5,040 nucleotides of DNA from an uncultured Lachnospiraceae bacterium (GTDB taxonomy: Bacteria > Bacillota > Clostridia > Lachnospirales > Lachnospiraceae). A program made the translations under genes and the position numbers. The notes beneath the pieces are model-generated. The model did no database searches. It was not told the origin of the DNA and was given only the letters and a program-made list of their open reading frames with translations. The DNA is taken from contig CACZRA010000007.1 of assembly GCA_902783395.1 (NCBI GenBank), positions 1-5,040 of the forward strand, in the 5' to 3' direction. The stretch's first letter is position 1; each line of letters starts with the position of its first letter. This document shows positions 5,038 through 5,040 of the stretch, piece by piece.

Positions 5038-5040
5038 CTC

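Noticed and set aside
2984..5040. Complete agr-type peptide quorum-sensing locus
   Set aside because: The kinase and regulator fit, but no AgrB-like protease or AgrD-like peptide gene is found on either strand of this window.

Overview
The window reads as chromosomal DNA of a clostridial Firmicute, most likely a motile member of the Lachnospiraceae. This is inferred from the protein styles (an AgrC/AgrA-like GHKL kinase with a LytTR regulator, and an EF-hand protein type seen in that family), from strong AGGAGG-type ribosome binding sites and from about 50% G+C in sampled lines of the main genes. All genes I accept lie on the minus strand, so transcription runs from the right edge to the left edge.

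Right to left. (1) 4251-4979 encodes a LytTR response regulator starting with TTG. It overlaps by 8 bases the gene for a polytopic GHKL-family sensor kinase (2984-4258), giving a compact two-component operon. An imperfect inverted repeat (5003-5037) lies just upstream of the regulator. (2) After 104 bases comes a 127-residue protein of unknown function (2496-2879) with a very strong ribosome binding site. (3) The 361 bases 2135-2495 hold no convincing gene but much structure: four consecutive hairpins bounded by a perfect 9-bp direct repeat (2385-2514), a sigma-28-like promoter (2303-2328), a terminator-like hairpin (2228-2278) and two further leader hairpins. (4) 848-2134 encodes a 428-residue EF-hand-type protein without a signal peptide. 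(5) A second sigma-28-like promoter and a second hairpin of the same design precede a 64-residue ORF (489-683). This ORF overlaps, in another frame, an AT-rich putative lipoprotein gene (107-517) whose signal peptide looks cut off. Bases 1-106 hold nothing I can name.

The main observation is a promoter-plus-leader module present twice: a CCGATAA box, then about 30 bases further a hairpin. The outer stems differ in sequence but both pair, while the inside is conserved (TTCAATGGA...ACATTGG). The inner hairpins can each expose AUGGA in a six-base loop, which resembles a CsrA site. Together with sigma-28-like boxes and MR(I/V)T protein starts, this suggests a link to motility or flagellar control, but no flagellar gene is in the window and the link is inference. 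The second observation is the 112-bp hairpin cluster between direct repeats, which looks like a miniature insertion that changed only the last residues of the 127-residue protein.
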